This document shows, piece after piece, positions 26,923 to 37,162 of a stretch of DNA of 64,000 nucleotides (its first letter is position 1; every line of letters starts with the position of its first letter). This stretch comes from Hyphococcus sp. Lineage in GTDB: Bacteria > Pseudomonadota > Alphaproteobacteria > Caulobacterales > Parvularculaceae. The notes beneath the pieces are model-generated. The model was given only the letters and a program-made list of their open reading frames with translations, was not told where the DNA came from and made no database searches. The stretch lies in the NCBI GenBank assembly GCA_021776245.1, contig JAJFGF010000011.1, forward strand, positions 1-64,000. The letters are read 5' to 3'. The position numbers and the translations under genes are program-made.

Positions 26923-27210
26923 TTACAGCGTTTCAAAGATCATCTTGATCCACGCATCAGCGGGAACCAGCTTGCTTTCCCATGCCTGCCATGAAGCCGG
27001 CGCACCGCCCGCCTGAATTTCCGCGAGACTTTTGCCGGCGGCTTTTTCGCTCGCAACATAATCAATCGACGCGGCGATCATCCCCACATACTCCGTCAGA
27101 TCACCATGAGAGATCGGCGCGCCGTGGCCGATCAAAAATTGATAATCCCCGCCGGCGCCATCGGCGATATCGGCAAGCGCATCGAGCGAACGCCCGCAGC
27201 GCATTGTCAT
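26923..27210 (-). pseudogene. Metallo-beta-lactamase-fold protein, C-terminal remnant
   Basis: 95 residues match the C-terminal part of MBL-fold hydrolases (FLIGHGAPISHGDLTEYVGM, DGAGGDYQ), including the conserved GHG. The metal-binding HxHxDH of the N-terminal half is missing, and the codons upstream give no continuous frame to it. It therefore looks like a truncated relic; a short stable domain is the alternative. Confidence 0.55.
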
Positions 27211-27447
27211 CTCAGCTTAGCCGCGTGCAGCGACACGCGGGCGACATGGTATGTGGCGACATCAGGTACGGCTTCAAAAGACAGTCCGCCCTGCCGTGAG
27301 TGAGTGCTCACCAACCGAATAATCGCACCGGCTCGACAGATATCTTGTCAAACCCCACAATAAAATGGACTTACCTGATCAAACTGCGCCAAAGTCTCGT
27401 GACGACAAGCATCCTGTTGGAAAAAGTAAAAACGGCGGGAAAAATTC

Positions 27448-30400
27448 ATGGGCCTCCTTGTATTACTCGGCATTGCGCTGGCGCTCGGCGCGTTGTTTGG
27501 CTGGATCGCTTTTTTTCATTCGCTGAACACCGGCAACCAGCTGCTCGAGCTGCGCCATGAAGTTAAATCCCTGAAGGCAAAACTTCAGGAATTGCGAACG
27601 CAAGGCGATGCGCAAACAAGATCCCCGCAAAGCGATGCGACAACGGACGATGCGACGGCAAAAGAAACGCCGCCGCCCATCCATTACCCATCGCGCGAAC
27701 AATCGACGCCTGAGGGCGACGCGTTACCGCCCGCGCAACAATATGGGACCCATGACGAGCCAAAAGATATAATATACCGGCCCCTCGAAAGGGCGCAGAA
27801 AAACGCATCCCAACCTGCGTCCACGGATGAATCCAACAGTGCTGACGCTGATCACCATGCAGGCCATGACGGGGAACATCACGAGGAGACCGCTTCTCGC
27901 GGCGCCCTTGAACAAAGCCTTGCGGGCAACTGGCTGATATGGCTGGGCGGCGCGGCGCTTGCACTTGGCGGCGCGTTCCTTTTGAAAAGCGCCATTGACG
28001 CCGGCTTTTTCGGACCGGTGATGCGGGTTGCCGCCGCCATCATCGCGGGCGCCGCAATGATCGCCGCCGGCGAATGGGCGCGGCGCACGCGGCGCTCCGA
28101 TCAAGGCCCCGATCAGGATAACACCCAAAGCGAAGCAGACAATAAAATCAATACCGCCTGGAACAATAGCGCCGCACCGGCAGTGCTGGCCGGCGCCGGC
28201 GGCTCGACCATCTATGGCGCGATCTTTGCGGCTTATGGTATTTTCAATTTGCTGCCGTCGCTTGCCGCTTTCGTTCTGTTGGTTGCTGCCTGTATCGGCA
28301 TGCTGGTGCTTGCGGTGCTGCATCGCGCACCAGCCGTCGCCGCCCTTGGTCTTGCCGGCGCTTATCTTTCACCCTTGCTCACGGCGAGCGGCGATCCAGC
28401 GGCGAACGCGCTGTTTCTTTACGTCTTTGGCGTTTCCGGAGCGGGTTTCGTCGTTGCACGGATCATGTCCTGGCGGGTGATTGCCTATTTAGCGCTCGCC
28501 GGCGGTTTTTTATGGCCGCTTGCGTGGCTGATCGCAGCAGGATCGCCTGCCATTGGCCTTTATATTTATCTTCCCGCCTATCTGGCGCTTGCCGGTCTGG
28601 TCGCCTGGGACGACGCCGGGGCGCCCCTCGATGTCAATCGACTGCTTGCCAGCGGCGTTGCCGCGCTGCCGGTATCTCTCATTGCCTTTCATCTCGCCGC
28701 TTTGGGCGCGCTCGGCCTGGCGCTGTTGCTTTCGCTGAAGTTTGGCAATGAACCCGCCACGCTCGCAATGTGGACGGGGTTTGGCCTTCTCACGCTCGGC
28801 GGCGCGCATCGCCGCGAAGCGTTGTCACTATCGCCGGTTTTTGCGGGCCTGGCGGTGATGCTGGCGATTTTCGTCGCCGATCCCGGCGACATCATGGCGC
28901 ACATGCAGTTCAGTTTTTTCTTTGTTTTATTGTTCGGGCCTGGCGGCTATGCGGCGATGCGCGAGCAGCAGGAAAAAGGACCCCTCGCCGCCGTCGCAGC
29001 CTTTGGTCCGGCGCTCATTCTCACGGCGCAATATTATCAGGCGACCGGTCTTGACCAAAGCATTGGCTGGGCGCTCGCCATGTTTGCTTTGGTATTCGCA
29101 AACGTCGCCATGCTGGCGGGCTTGCGTAAACGAACCGGCGATTTTGAAAAAGCGCCCGGCGCTGTTTCCTCTTTTGTCATCGGCGCCACGCTCGCTTCAT
29201 CATTATCGATCGCAATCGGCTTTGAAGGTCTGATGATGAGCGCCGCCCTTGGGGTCCAGGCGCCGGTGCTGGCCTATTTGTGGCTGCGCTATAAATTGCC
29301 GGCGCTTAAATATGGCGCGGCCGTGCTCGCCGTGCTTTCATCTTTACGTCTTCTTTTATTGCCGGAAATCGCAGACTATTCTTTTGGCGGCTGGCCGATC
29401 ATCAACATGCTCATTCCCGGCTATCTCGCTCCCGCCGCCGGCTTCTGGTTTGCCGCACGCTGGTTTGAAAAAGGCGGCCTGGCGCAGACCGCACGCGTCA
29501 TTCAGGGATTGGAAGCGGGCGCGATTGCCCTCTTTGCCGCCTTTGTCAGCTTGCAGATCCGTCATCTCCTCAATGACGGCGACATCGATGCGGGCCGCTT
29601 CAGCCTGCTTGAAGTCAGCCTGCAGGTGATCAACTGGGTTTCGATTTCCGCGTTCCTGCGCTGGCGCTTTGGCGAGCAGCTGACGCGCATTCGCCGCTTC
29701 GCCGAACTGGGCCTGATCAGCCTCGCCGCTGTCTTTTCGTTTGCCTATATGCTCACCAGCGAAAATCCATGGTGGGGCGGCGGCCCGGACATCGCCGGAC
29801 CGCCGGTCATTAATCTCCTGCTCATTGCCTATCTTGCGCCGGCCCTTGCCTTTGGCGCAGCAGCGTATGTAACGCGTCGCAGCGGCGCGATTTTTCAGGC
29901 CCGCCTGGCAGGCCTTTTCGGCGCCTTGCTGGGATTTGTCTGGATTGTCCTGACTATTCGCCACGTCTTCCATGCGCCGGACCTATCGCGCGGAATAACC
30001 GGACTGTTAGAAATCAGCCTGCAGATTATCGCCTGGGTGACAGCCGCCGCCATTGCGCAATATCGCTTCGGCGCGCGCGGTCATCTTGGCGTGCATATTG
30101 CCGAACGCGCGCTCATCGGCCTTGCCGCGCTGACGTTCTTTATTTTTTCGCTCAATTCTCTTAATCCGTGGCTCCATGCCCACGGGCCGGCGATTATCGG
30201 GCCGCCGGTCTTTAATCTCCTGCTGGTTTATTATCTTGGTCCAGCACTCGCCTTTGGCGCGGCGTCCTATGCCGCAAGACGCAATGGCTTTGTTCTTCAA
30301 TCGCGCATCACCGGCCTTGGCGCCGCGTTTGCCGCCTTTGTCTGGATCATCATGAGCGTGCGCCATTTCTTTCACGCGCCGGTCCTTAACGCCGGCGATA

Positions 30401-30681
30401 TTGGCGCAGGTGAAAGCTGGACCTATTCCATTGCAACGATTATCTATGCAGTCGGGTTACTGATCGCCGGCGCCTTCCGCCACAGCGCAATCTTGCGCTT
30501 TGCCGGTCTCGGTGTGCTGATGCTCGCGGTCGTTAAAGTGTTCCTGCTCGATACCGCAGGACTTGACGGCGTCTGGCGCGCATCTTCGTTCCTTGGCCTC
30601 GGCGCCGCGCTTGTGGGCATCGCCGTTCTTTATCAAAGACTGACCCTCATGGAAAAAGCGCGCGGTGCGCAAAGCGGTTGA
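27448..30681 (+). CDS. Giant multi-pass membrane protein (DUF2339 type)
   Basis: 1077 residues. An N-terminal membrane helix (LVLLGIALALGALFGWIAFF) is followed by a Lys/Leu coiled-coil-like stretch, a low-complexity acidic/His linker (residues 50-145) and then about 25-30 membrane segments. This is the DUF2339 layout. Near the C-terminus three roughly 135-residue units share G-(W/P)-P-x-x-N-x-L-x(3)-YL-x-PA and a later RHxFHAP motif, beginning near 29389, 29797 and 30199, so the protein grew by internal duplication. Function unknown. The TIR gene follows 130 bases later in the same direction. Confidence 0.85.
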   Translation: MGLLVLLGIALALGALFGWIAFFHSLNTGNQLLELRHEVKSLKAKLQELRTQGDAQTRSPQSDATTDDATAKETPPPIHYPSREQSTPEGDALPPAQQYGTHDEPKDIIYRPLERAQKNASQPASTDESNSADADHHAGHDGEHHEETASRGALEQSLAGNWLIWLGGAALALGGAFLLKSAIDAGFFGPVMRVAAAIIAGAAMIAAGEWARRTRRSDQGPDQDNTQSEADNKINTAWNNSAAPAVLAGAGGSTIYGAIFAAYGIFNLLPSLAAFVLLVAACIGMLVLAVLHRAPAVAALGLAGAYLSPLLTASGDPAANALFLYVFGVSGAGFVVARIMSWRVIAYLALAGGFLWPLAWLIAAGSPAIGLYIYLPAYLALAGLVAWDDAGAPLDVNRLLASGVAALPVSLIAFHLAALGALGLALLLSLKFGNEPATLAMWTGFGLLTLGGAHRREALSLSPVFAGLAVMLAIFVADPGDIMAHMQFSFFFVLLFGPGGYAAMREQQEKGPLAAVAAFGPALILTAQYYQATGLDQSIGWALAMFALVFANVAMLAGLRKRTGDFEKAPGAVSSFVIGATLASSLSIAIGFEGLMMSAALGVQAPVLAYLWLRYKLPALKYGAAVLAVLSSLRLLLLPEIADYSFGGWPIINMLIPGYLAPAAGFWFAARWFEKGGLAQTARVIQGLEAGAIALFAAFVSLQIRHLLNDGDIDAGRFSLLEVSLQVINWVSISAFLRWRFGEQLTRIRRFAELGLISLAAVFSFAYMLTSENPWWGGGPDIAGPPVINLLLIAYLAPALAFGAAAYVTRRSGAIFQARLAGLFGALLGFVWIVLTIRHVFHAPDLSRGITGLLEISLQIIAWVTAAAIAQYRFGARGHLGVHIAERALIGLAALTFFIFSLNSLNPWLHAHGPAIIGPPVFNLLLVYYLGPALAFGAASYAARRNGFVLQSRITGLGAAFAAFVWIIMSVRHFFHAPVLNAGDIGAGESWTYSIATIIYAVGLLIAGAFRHSAILRFAGLGVLMLAVVKVFLLDTAGLDGVWRASSFLGLGAALVGIAVLYQRLTLMEKARGAQSG

Positions 30682-30811
30682 ACACAGCGGCGGCGCTGAA
30701 ATCGATAAGCGCATGCGCCTTTCGTTAATGGCGCAGCGCCAACCCGCCATCACTCACCTACCCAATGCGCGCCCGATAGGCTATTGAACGCTCAGATTCG
30801 AAGGACCGCCG

Positions 30812-32857
30812 GTGCCGGACGTATTCATTTCCTATTCCCGCGAAGACAAACCGATTGCGGAATTGATTGCGTCGTCGCTGGAAGCTGAAGGGTTTTCTGT
30901 CTGGTGGGACGCGGTGCTTCGGGCGGGCGATTCCTATGACGAAGTCATTGAAGATAATCTGCGCAGCGCAAGCGCAGTCGTCGTGTTGTGGTCAGCAACA
31001 TCGACGAAATCGAAATGGGTGCGGGCCGAAGCCACCGCCGGCGAACGGCATTCAACCCTGGTTCCCGCGCTGATCGAGGATTGCGACAGGCCCTTGCGCT
31101 TTGAAATGATCCAGTCGGCGGAATTGACCGCGTGGCGGGGCGACCGCAATGCGCCCAACTGGAAAAGTTTCGTCGCTGATATCAGCGCCGCCGTCGGCGA
31201 GACGCGATCGGCAAAAACAACGCCCGCCGCACAGCCTGTTGCGACAGCGCCAATTGCCGCGCTGCCGCGCAACCCGACGCCGGACGACTCCATCGAAGCG
31301 ATTTTCTGGTCAACGATTAAAGACACCAATGAACCCGCTGAGCTGGAAGCCTATCTTAAGCGTTATAAAAACGGCCATTTTGTCGATCTCGCGCAAGGCC
31401 GTCTTGCGAGCCTGGCAGGCGAGGCCGGCAAACCAGCCGCGAGGAAAGCAACCCAGGCTGCGCCGATGCCAGTCGCGGCCGCGCCCGGCGTTCAAAGCGG
31501 CGTGCCGCAGCCATTGATTGCCATCGCCCTTTTCATGGTCACCACAATCATCGGCGTGATTGTGGTTTTTGCAGCCAACGCCATCGATATTGGCTGGTTC
31601 ACCTGGACGCCGGCGGCGGGCGCGAAAGTTCTCGACACCGGGTCCAAGGAAGTCGGTTTTTTCCTGGCGCTCAACTGGAGCGTTACGGCGCTGTTATTGA
31701 TGCCCCTTGCATGGACGCTGATCTATCTGGCGCTTTCCGAAGCGTCCGATGCGTGGACCGAAATGGCGCGGCGGCGCATGCTGGTGACTGCCGATTTTAC
31801 GCCGGTGGATGCGGCCCATCCCAATTTTTTGCGCATGCAAAATCATATCCGCCTGTTTGTGCTTGGCGGGATTACCGGAGTTACGGCGCTGATGTTGACC
31901 CTGGCCTATCTCGACTATGCGCAGGTCGCCGGCAGTTTTTACGGCGACGCCGCCGAGATGGAAAAATTCGACAGGCTCGACGACCAAGGCTACCCGCTTT
32001 CCCAACCGGACCTTGAGCGCGACTGGATGGTGGCGTCTTTTCTGTCGTCGCCGGGCGCCGATCCGGTGGATGCCGGCGCAAATCGCGCCTTTTCGCTTGC
32101 CGCCTATCTGATCTATGTGGGGATCGGCATCGGGTCGCTGTTGTCTTTTGGACTTGTGATCATCGGACTGGGCGCGACCTTTATGCGCGGCATCGCGCAA
32201 AATTATGGTCTTCTTGTCATTCCTGACCTCACATCCGACGACAGAAGATGCGGGTTTGAAGTCGTCAGGCGCTTTTTTACCTTCGCCATTGTCGCCGCCC
32301 TGATCGGCTGCGTCATGATTTATTTGATGGGTATTCAAAATATTTATTTACGCAGCCCGGCTGAAAGCATTTTTGCTTTTCTGACGCCCGACATGGCGGC
32401 CTTCAATGACGCCGCAAACTGGCGCGATAATATTGATGCGCTGTTTGGTTTTCTGTTTTCTGAAAGTGTCGCCAAGGGAACCCGCAATATCTATGTGTGG
32501 TTTTTCGGCTTTCTCATCTTCGCGGTTTTTATCGGCGGCTTTATGCTGTTCCTGCGGCAGGGCGCCTTGCTCGGCAAATCATTGATCCTGGACGAGATGC
32601 GCGCAAACGGTTTCGAACGCCTGCAAAAACTGACGCACAAGGACGAGGAAACCGTCACGGATCAACTCGCCGGGCTGCATATCTGGCCCCTGGAGCAACC
32701 GGATTTGCGCGCCAGCCTCGGCATTTTGCTGTTAATGATCGCCAGCTTCATCTTTTACAAGCTCGGCGTTGTGATCGTTCTCGGCCTTTGCCTCGCAACG
32801 CCGTTCATGCTTCTTCGATCAAGCGGACAAATTGCCCGGCCGCCAATTAGGAACTGA
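30812..32857 (+). CDS. TIR-domain membrane protein
   Basis: 681 residues from a GTG start with AAGGA six bases upstream. Residues 1-130 form a TIR domain (PDVFISYSREDKPIAELIAS, WVRAEATAGERHS) with E73 at the position of the catalytic Glu of NAD-cleaving TIRs. A linker carries a short repeat of the FWSTIKDTNEPAELEAYLKRYKNGHF type, seen in caspase-associated and other alphaproteobacterial proteins. About eight membrane segments follow. It may signal through TIR assembly or NAD cleavage at the membrane; immune or developmental roles are speculation. A terminator lies after it. Confidence 0.8.
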   Translation: MPDVFISYSREDKPIAELIASSLEAEGFSVWWDAVLRAGDSYDEVIEDNLRSASAVVVLWSATSTKSKWVRAEATAGERHSTLVPALIEDCDRPLRFEMIQSAELTAWRGDRNAPNWKSFVADISAAVGETRSAKTTPAAQPVATAPIAALPRNPTPDDSIEAIFWSTIKDTNEPAELEAYLKRYKNGHFVDLAQGRLASLAGEAGKPAARKATQAAPMPVAAAPGVQSGVPQPLIAIALFMVTTIIGVIVVFAANAIDIGWFTWTPAAGAKVLDTGSKEVGFFLALNWSVTALLLMPLAWTLIYLALSEASDAWTEMARRRMLVTADFTPVDAAHPNFLRMQNHIRLFVLGGITGVTALMLTLAYLDYAQVAGSFYGDAAEMEKFDRLDDQGYPLSQPDLERDWMVASFLSSPGADPVDAGANRAFSLAAYLIYVGIGIGSLLSFGLVIIGLGATFMRGIAQNYGLLVIPDLTSDDRRCGFEVVRRFFTFAIVAALIGCVMIYLMGIQNIYLRSPAESIFAFLTPDMAAFNDAANWRDNIDALFGFLFSESVAKGTRNIYVWFFGFLIFAVFIGGFMLFLRQGALLGKSLILDEMRANGFERLQKLTHKDEETVTDQLAGLHIWPLEQPDLRASLGILLLMIASFIFYKLGVVIVLGLCLATPFMLLRSSGQIARPPIRN

Positions 32858-32898
32858 GTGCATCGCCGCCTGACCGCCGGATCAGCAATCCGCACAAA

Positions 32899-32926
32899 AA
32901 ACCGGGGGCGTTTCCGCCCCCGGTTT
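32899..32926 (-). terminator. Strong hairpin terminator between TIR and S8 peptidase genes
   Basis: A 12-bp perfect stem (AAACCGGGGGCG with its complement) and a four-base loop, TTTC on the plus strand and GAAA on the minus strand. On the minus strand it is followed by TTTTTTG, so it best ends the S8 peptidase transcript; it may also stop the plus-strand TIR transcript. Confidence 0.85.
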
Positions 32927-32948
32927 CGTCAACGCTTGAATAAAGCGT

Positions 32949-34676
32949 TTACTGTTGTGCAGCCGCAACTGCGAGATCCGCACGCGCCATACCGGCGCCA
33001 AAGATATTTTGGTGGCCAATATCTTCTGCGGTCTGTGTGATGATCTTGCGCACTTCAATTGGTGAAAGGCCAGGATTGACCGATTTCACCAGCGCAGCGA
33101 TGCCTGCGACATGCGGGCTGGAGAACGACGTGCCGCTGATGAAGTTATAAAGGATCGACGGATCCTGAAACGCATCAACATTAGCCGTCGTCGTAGCGCC
33201 GGCAATTTCCGCAACCAGTACGGCGCCGTCTGTGCCGGAAATTGAAACAGCGGGGTTCGCCGACGCAAATGTGCCCAAGGTTCCAAAGAAGTTGCCCGCA
33301 CTGTTGTTGTAGATAATCGTTGCAGCGGCGCCGGCATTTTCCGCGTTGGAAACTTTAGCCGCAAAGCTGCACGCGCCACGGGAAATCAAGGCGATCTTGC
33401 CGGTGAGGTCCGCAGCAATCGGCGCGCAGCCGAGACCGGTTGGATCCGCATCAACGATTTCCGCCGTCACATTGTTGACGCCAGGGCCAGGCGCAACCGG
33501 TGCGTTGGTCATGGTGTTGGCTGAAAATGACTGCGCTGTCGGTGAGATTTCATCGACAACCGCCACCACCACACAACCGGAGCAGGTCGCTGTCGGGTTG
33601 TTAACGCCCGGACCCGTTACATCCACCCAGCCGCCGGTATTTGTGAAGCTCGCCGGATTATCATTTATGTCCGTTGCGCCAACCGCCAGCACCGTGCCGA
33701 CGCCGGCCGGAGACTGAACGACCTGGCTCGCGCCATTGCCGGCTGAAGCAACAAGAACAATGCCCGCCGCATTCGCCGCGTTAAGCGCAGGGATATAAAA
33801 GCTCTGCGCCATGCTGCCGCCGAAGCTCATGTTAATGACGTCCACGCCGTCAAGCGTCGCTTGCACCAGACCGCCGGTGATCGCCGACAATGGGCAGCCG
33901 CCGTCGCAGACGCGATAGGGACGGATTTTTGCTTCCGGCGCGACGCCAATAAGGCCAACTTCGTTATCGACCGAAGCTATCACACTCGCGACGCTCGTTC
34001 CGTGACCGTTAAAGGTCAGATCTTCCGCGCCCGGCAGGCCTTCTATAAAGTTACGGATAGCGCCGTCTGGATTTGCCCGGTCATCAATGACGTTTGCGTC
34101 AAGATCTTCATGACCATAATCAATCCCGGTATCAAGAACGCCAACGACGATGCCGGCGCCCGTTGCATCCGCATTGCCGCGAACATCTGAACCCGCAACG
34201 CCATTATCAGCGGTTCCAAGATTTGGCACGGTGCTCCAGACGCGATCCGCTTCTACCCGGTCGCGACCCCAGGGGACGAATTCGGCAAAAACGCCGTTCG
34301 GAAAACCGCCCGGCAGAGCGTCAGGCGCTGTGTCTTCGATGGCGCCGTCTTCATATGGCTGATCATGTAATGTGAAAATAACATCATCTTCGATGGTGGT
34401 CGCAAGGCCGCTTTGACGCAGCGTTTTCTTCGCTGCCGGCGTCATGTCCGCCGCCAGGCCGTTAAACACGGCGGTATAGTCAAATGCGACTTCGCCGCCG
34501 AGATCTTCGATCATGTTTTTCAGCGCCTGCTCGTTGGCCGGCGTGAACTGGATCAAATATCGGCCATTGCCGTTGTTTCCATTGCCGTTACCAGCAAAGG
34601 CGGGTGCGATTAACATTGCAGCAGCACTAATGGAGAGCGCTGCCTTCCCGAGTTTTGGAAGAAATGATTTTATCAT
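32949..34676 (-). CDS. Subtilisin-like S8 protease with PA-domain insertion
   Basis: About 575 residues from the ATG at 34676 (AAGGGG nine bases upstream), with a signal peptide ending near PAFA. An Asn/Gly-rich stretch leads into an inhibitor-like propeptide. The catalytic motifs are GVLDTGIDYGHEDLDAN (Asp), NGHGTSVASV (His) and SGTSFSSPHVAGIAA (Ser). A protease-associated domain (ISRGACSFAAKVSNAENAGA) is inserted before the Ser motif. It is secreted or surface-exposed, with autoprocessing likely. Upstream it has a long spacer containing an inverted repeat (34707-34778). Confidence 0.93.
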   Translation of the reverse strand: MIKSFLPKLGKAALSISAAAMLIAPAFAGNGNGNNGNGRYLIQFTPANEQALKNMIEDLGGEVAFDYTAVFNGLAADMTPAAKKTLRQSGLATTIEDDVIFTLHDQPYEDGAIEDTAPDALPGGFPNGVFAEFVPWGRDRVEADRVWSTVPNLGTADNGVAGSDVRGNADATGAGIVVGVLDTGIDYGHEDLDANVIDDRANPDGAIRNFIEGLPGAEDLTFNGHGTSVASVIASVDNEVGLIGVAPEAKIRPYRVCDGGCPLSAITGGLVQATLDGVDVINMSFGGSMAQSFYIPALNAANAAGIVLVASAGNGASQVVQSPAGVGTVLAVGATDINDNPASFTNTGGWVDVTGPGVNNPTATCSGCVVVAVVDEISPTAQSFSANTMTNAPVAPGPGVNNVTAEIVDADPTGLGCAPIAADLTGKIALISRGACSFAAKVSNAENAGAAATIIYNNSAGNFFGTLGTFASANPAVSISGTDGAVLVAEIAGATTTANVDAFQDPSILYNFISGTSFSSPHVAGIAALVKSVNPGLSPIEVRKIITQTAEDIGHQNIFGAGMARADLAVAAAQQ

Positions 34677-35506
34677 AAACGATACCCCTTGTTGCGAGAA
34701 CAAATCGTCCTGAAGGCAGATAAAAATAATGCGTTCAATTTTGACGCGCCTGGTTTTATCGCGTCCAGTCTTCAGGACATGTTGCGATTGCTCGCCGGCG
34801 CTGTTTGCAAAACGCCGACGAGGACGAAATTTATCTAGAGCAAATTCAGGGGCTTTGCCAGCGCTTCATCTAATAGTTGCAAAAAATAAATAGGCTTCAC
34901 GTGAATGTCGCGGAATTCTTTTGCGGTCTGATTTTGACGATGAGTTTGCGCCCCACGTCCGCGAATTTATCGGCCAACGCGACACGGTTGGCATGGCTAA
35001 ATTTGCTTATATTTGGATTTATATGCCAAATACTTGACCAAATTAAGCATCAACCTCTCTGCCCTTTACATGCCGATCTTGCCTGGAAGTTGCGGTTGAG
35101 CAATCGTTGCGGCCTGTCCAGGCGTTTGCAGCTTTCGATGCGATTTAGGCGCATGTATTGGTAGGGTACAAACTGTAATTACTATCCTTTGTTCCGCGTA
35201 CATTCCGACACTCTCTCTGTTTTTCGTTTTGCGGAACGCATTGCCGTATTCGAACCAGGCTTTTGCGTGCGCGCTGTCTTGTTCATTCAAAATGTACCTG
35301 GGAGCGTCACCATGGGGCCGTTTTTGGAGCGCGGAAGGCAGCACAGGTCGTTTTATCGATTTATCGCTTCCGTCCGCCGATCTCTTCTCGCCAGCGCGCC
35401 TGCGCTGGACTATCACCGCCCCGCCCCGGAAGGTTCGATGAAGGGATCGATGCTTCCGGAATATTGAAAGGCGCGATCGGCGCCACAAAGGACGGGGCTG
35501 TCTGCC
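34677..35506. other. Long divergent intergenic region without a recognised gene
   Basis: About 830 bases between the S8 protease and S41 peptidase genes. Frames in it are short and overlapping. I see the 9-bp inverted repeat at 34707-34778 and otherwise nothing firm; it may contain regulatory elements of both secreted peptidases. Confidence 0.5.
34707..34778. repeat. Inverted repeat GTCCTGAAG ... CTTCAGGAC
   Basis: Perfect 9-bp arms at 34707-34715 and 34770-34778 are separated by 54 bases and lie 31-102 bases upstream of the S8 protease start. GTTGCGA occurs as a direct repeat near both arms. It could be a leader structure or a pair of regulator half-sites. Confidence 0.5.
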
Positions 35507-36523
35507 ATGAAGAAATCTATTGCACCTGCTGGCGTGAGCGTTGTCGCCGCGTTGTTCGCGGTCACGATGGCGCATGCGCAACAGGAGGAACCCAAAGCGA
35601 CAGATTATCCGGCTGTCGCCATCGCCGTCGATCAGACCATGCGGGCCTATCATTATAATCCGGCGGAGCTTGCGGGGGCGCCCTATCAGAAAATCGTTTC
35701 AGAGGTCGCAGCGCTCGCTGAAACCGTCGAGACGGACGAGGATTTCGTTGCGGGTTTTCGCGAGATCTGGAAAAACGGCCCGTTTTCTCATGTTCAATTG
35801 AGTGTCGCCGAACAAACCGCAGAAGACCTTACCGCCTATCTTGACAATCTGCGCATTGGCGGTGGCGGCGCGGTGCTCTCGTGGCAGGACGATGCCGCAG
35901 TCCTCACTGTCAATACCATGATGGGGCTCGACACGATCGAAGAAATTGACGCGGCCTACGCCGCAATCGCCGAACATGGCGCGGAAAAGCTGATCATCGA
36001 TTTGCGGGAAAATGGCGGCGGCGCTTTTGCTATTCGCCCGCTCGTCAATCACCTCACCGGCAAGCCTTTCATTGCCGGCGGTTTCATCTCACAGCCATGG
36101 AACGCAAAACATGACCGCGCGCCACAATTGAAGGATATGAAAAAAACCGCGCCCTGGGAAGGCTGGTCGATCCGCGCATTCTGGAAAGACGCACAGGAAA
36201 ACGCATTGACTGTTGTGCAGTTCGAGCCAAGCGCGCCGGTTTATCAAGGGACGGTTTATGTCCTGACCAGCACGCGCACGGCGAGCGCTGCGGAACTGGC
36301 AACGGATGCGCTCAAAGTTTCCGGCCGCGCCGTCATCATCGGTGAACCCACTGCCGGCGAAATGCTGTCGCAAAAAATATACGACATTCCCGGCGGTTTT
36401 CACTTGAGCCTGCCGATCGCCGATTATTATTCCGCAAAACACGGCCGGATCGAAGGCGCTGGCGTTACGCCAGACATTAATGCACCAGCCGCCGACGCGA
36501 TGGATGTGGCGCTTGGACAATAG
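35507..36523 (+). CDS. S41 (C-terminal processing) family peptidase
   Basis: 338 residues. A signal peptide (VVAALFAVTMAHAQQEE) is followed by a region typical of S41/tricorn-like hydrolases (LSWQDDAAVLTVNTMM, EKLIIDLRENGGGAF) and the nucleophile-type motif STRTASAAELAT, where the Ser is in the S41 active-site position. It lacks a clear PDZ domain, so it is closer to the shorter S41 forms. It is probably periplasmic. Unknown substrate. The next frame on this strand, 277 bases on, is a broken small gene. Confidence 0.87.
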   Translation: MKKSIAPAGVSVVAALFAVTMAHAQQEEPKATDYPAVAIAVDQTMRAYHYNPAELAGAPYQKIVSEVAALAETVETDEDFVAGFREIWKNGPFSHVQLSVAEQTAEDLTAYLDNLRIGGGGAVLSWQDDAAVLTVNTMMGLDTIEEIDAAYAAIAEHGAEKLIIDLRENGGGAFAIRPLVNHLTGKPFIAGGFISQPWNAKHDRAPQLKDMKKTAPWEGWSIRAFWKDAQENALTVVQFEPSAPVYQGTVYVLTSTRTASAAELATDALKVSGRAVIIGEPTAGEMLSQKIYDIPGGFHLSLPIADYYSAKHGRIEGAGVTPDINAPAADAMDVALGQ

Positions 36524-36800
36524 TCAGTTATAAAATGATCTGCCGCCAAGCCCCGTCGGCTGCGCTTGAGCCGAATGCGCATGCTGGCGAATTTCATACA
36601 ATCGATAGCGCGCCATTTTACCTTCCGTGAACCAAACTGCTAAGCATTTGTCAGTTGAGTATTGGCGATGCGGAACAATCACGCGATGGGCCCAGACAAC
36701 CGCCAACACGAACAAAAAACCGCTTGACCGGCCACACAAATGACGGCTTCCGCCGGCCTGTCTGCACCTGTCGCCGATTTCAACTGACTGGAATTGCTCA

Positions 36801-37052
36801 ATGATCAAGATCTCCGAAAAGACCGAACGCATCCTCGAATTCATCGTCATCGGCCTGGCCATGGGCATTTCTGAAGATCTGCTGGCGGTGTAACTATCGA
36901 CCGGCGAACCGATCACATGGAATGTTTTAGGTGTTGTCGTTCTGATCGCGCTGCCTTTTGCATTCATCAGCGAATATGTTGTCGATCATCCGAAATTCTG
37001 GCGAATCGCATTGGGCATCGGCCGCAAAAACGGCGCGGCGAATGGTCAGTAG
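36801..37052 (+). pseudogene. Small membrane protein broken by in-frame TAA
   Basis: An ATG at 36801 begins an 83-codon frame to the TAG at 37050, with TAA at 36891-36893 after codon 30. Both halves are plausible protein: an amphipathic helix (KISEKTERILEFIVIGLAM) before, and a membrane helix (VLGVVVLIALPFAFISEY) plus basic tail after. A single base change from CAA, GAA or AAA explains the stop. No known family. Confidence 0.55.
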
Positions 37053-37162
37053 GTCGAGTTTACGCGGTATTTTTTGGCGTCGCATTTAGCATCGAATTAC
37101 GCCATAATGGACATCGTGAAAATCATGAATCCATACTAAATAATATTTCGTGAGAATACTGG

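Noticed and set aside
27211-27447. Minus-strand frame next to the MBL remnant
   Set aside because: A short tail-like protein sequence is readable but has no start or recognised family, so it was not called.
29356-29973. Long minus-strand frame inside DUF2339
   Set aside because: Antisense shadow of a GC-rich membrane gene; composition is low-complexity charged.
36524-36967. Minus-strand frame opposite the TAA-interrupted gene
   Set aside because: No protein-like pattern, and the plus-strand frame makes better sense.
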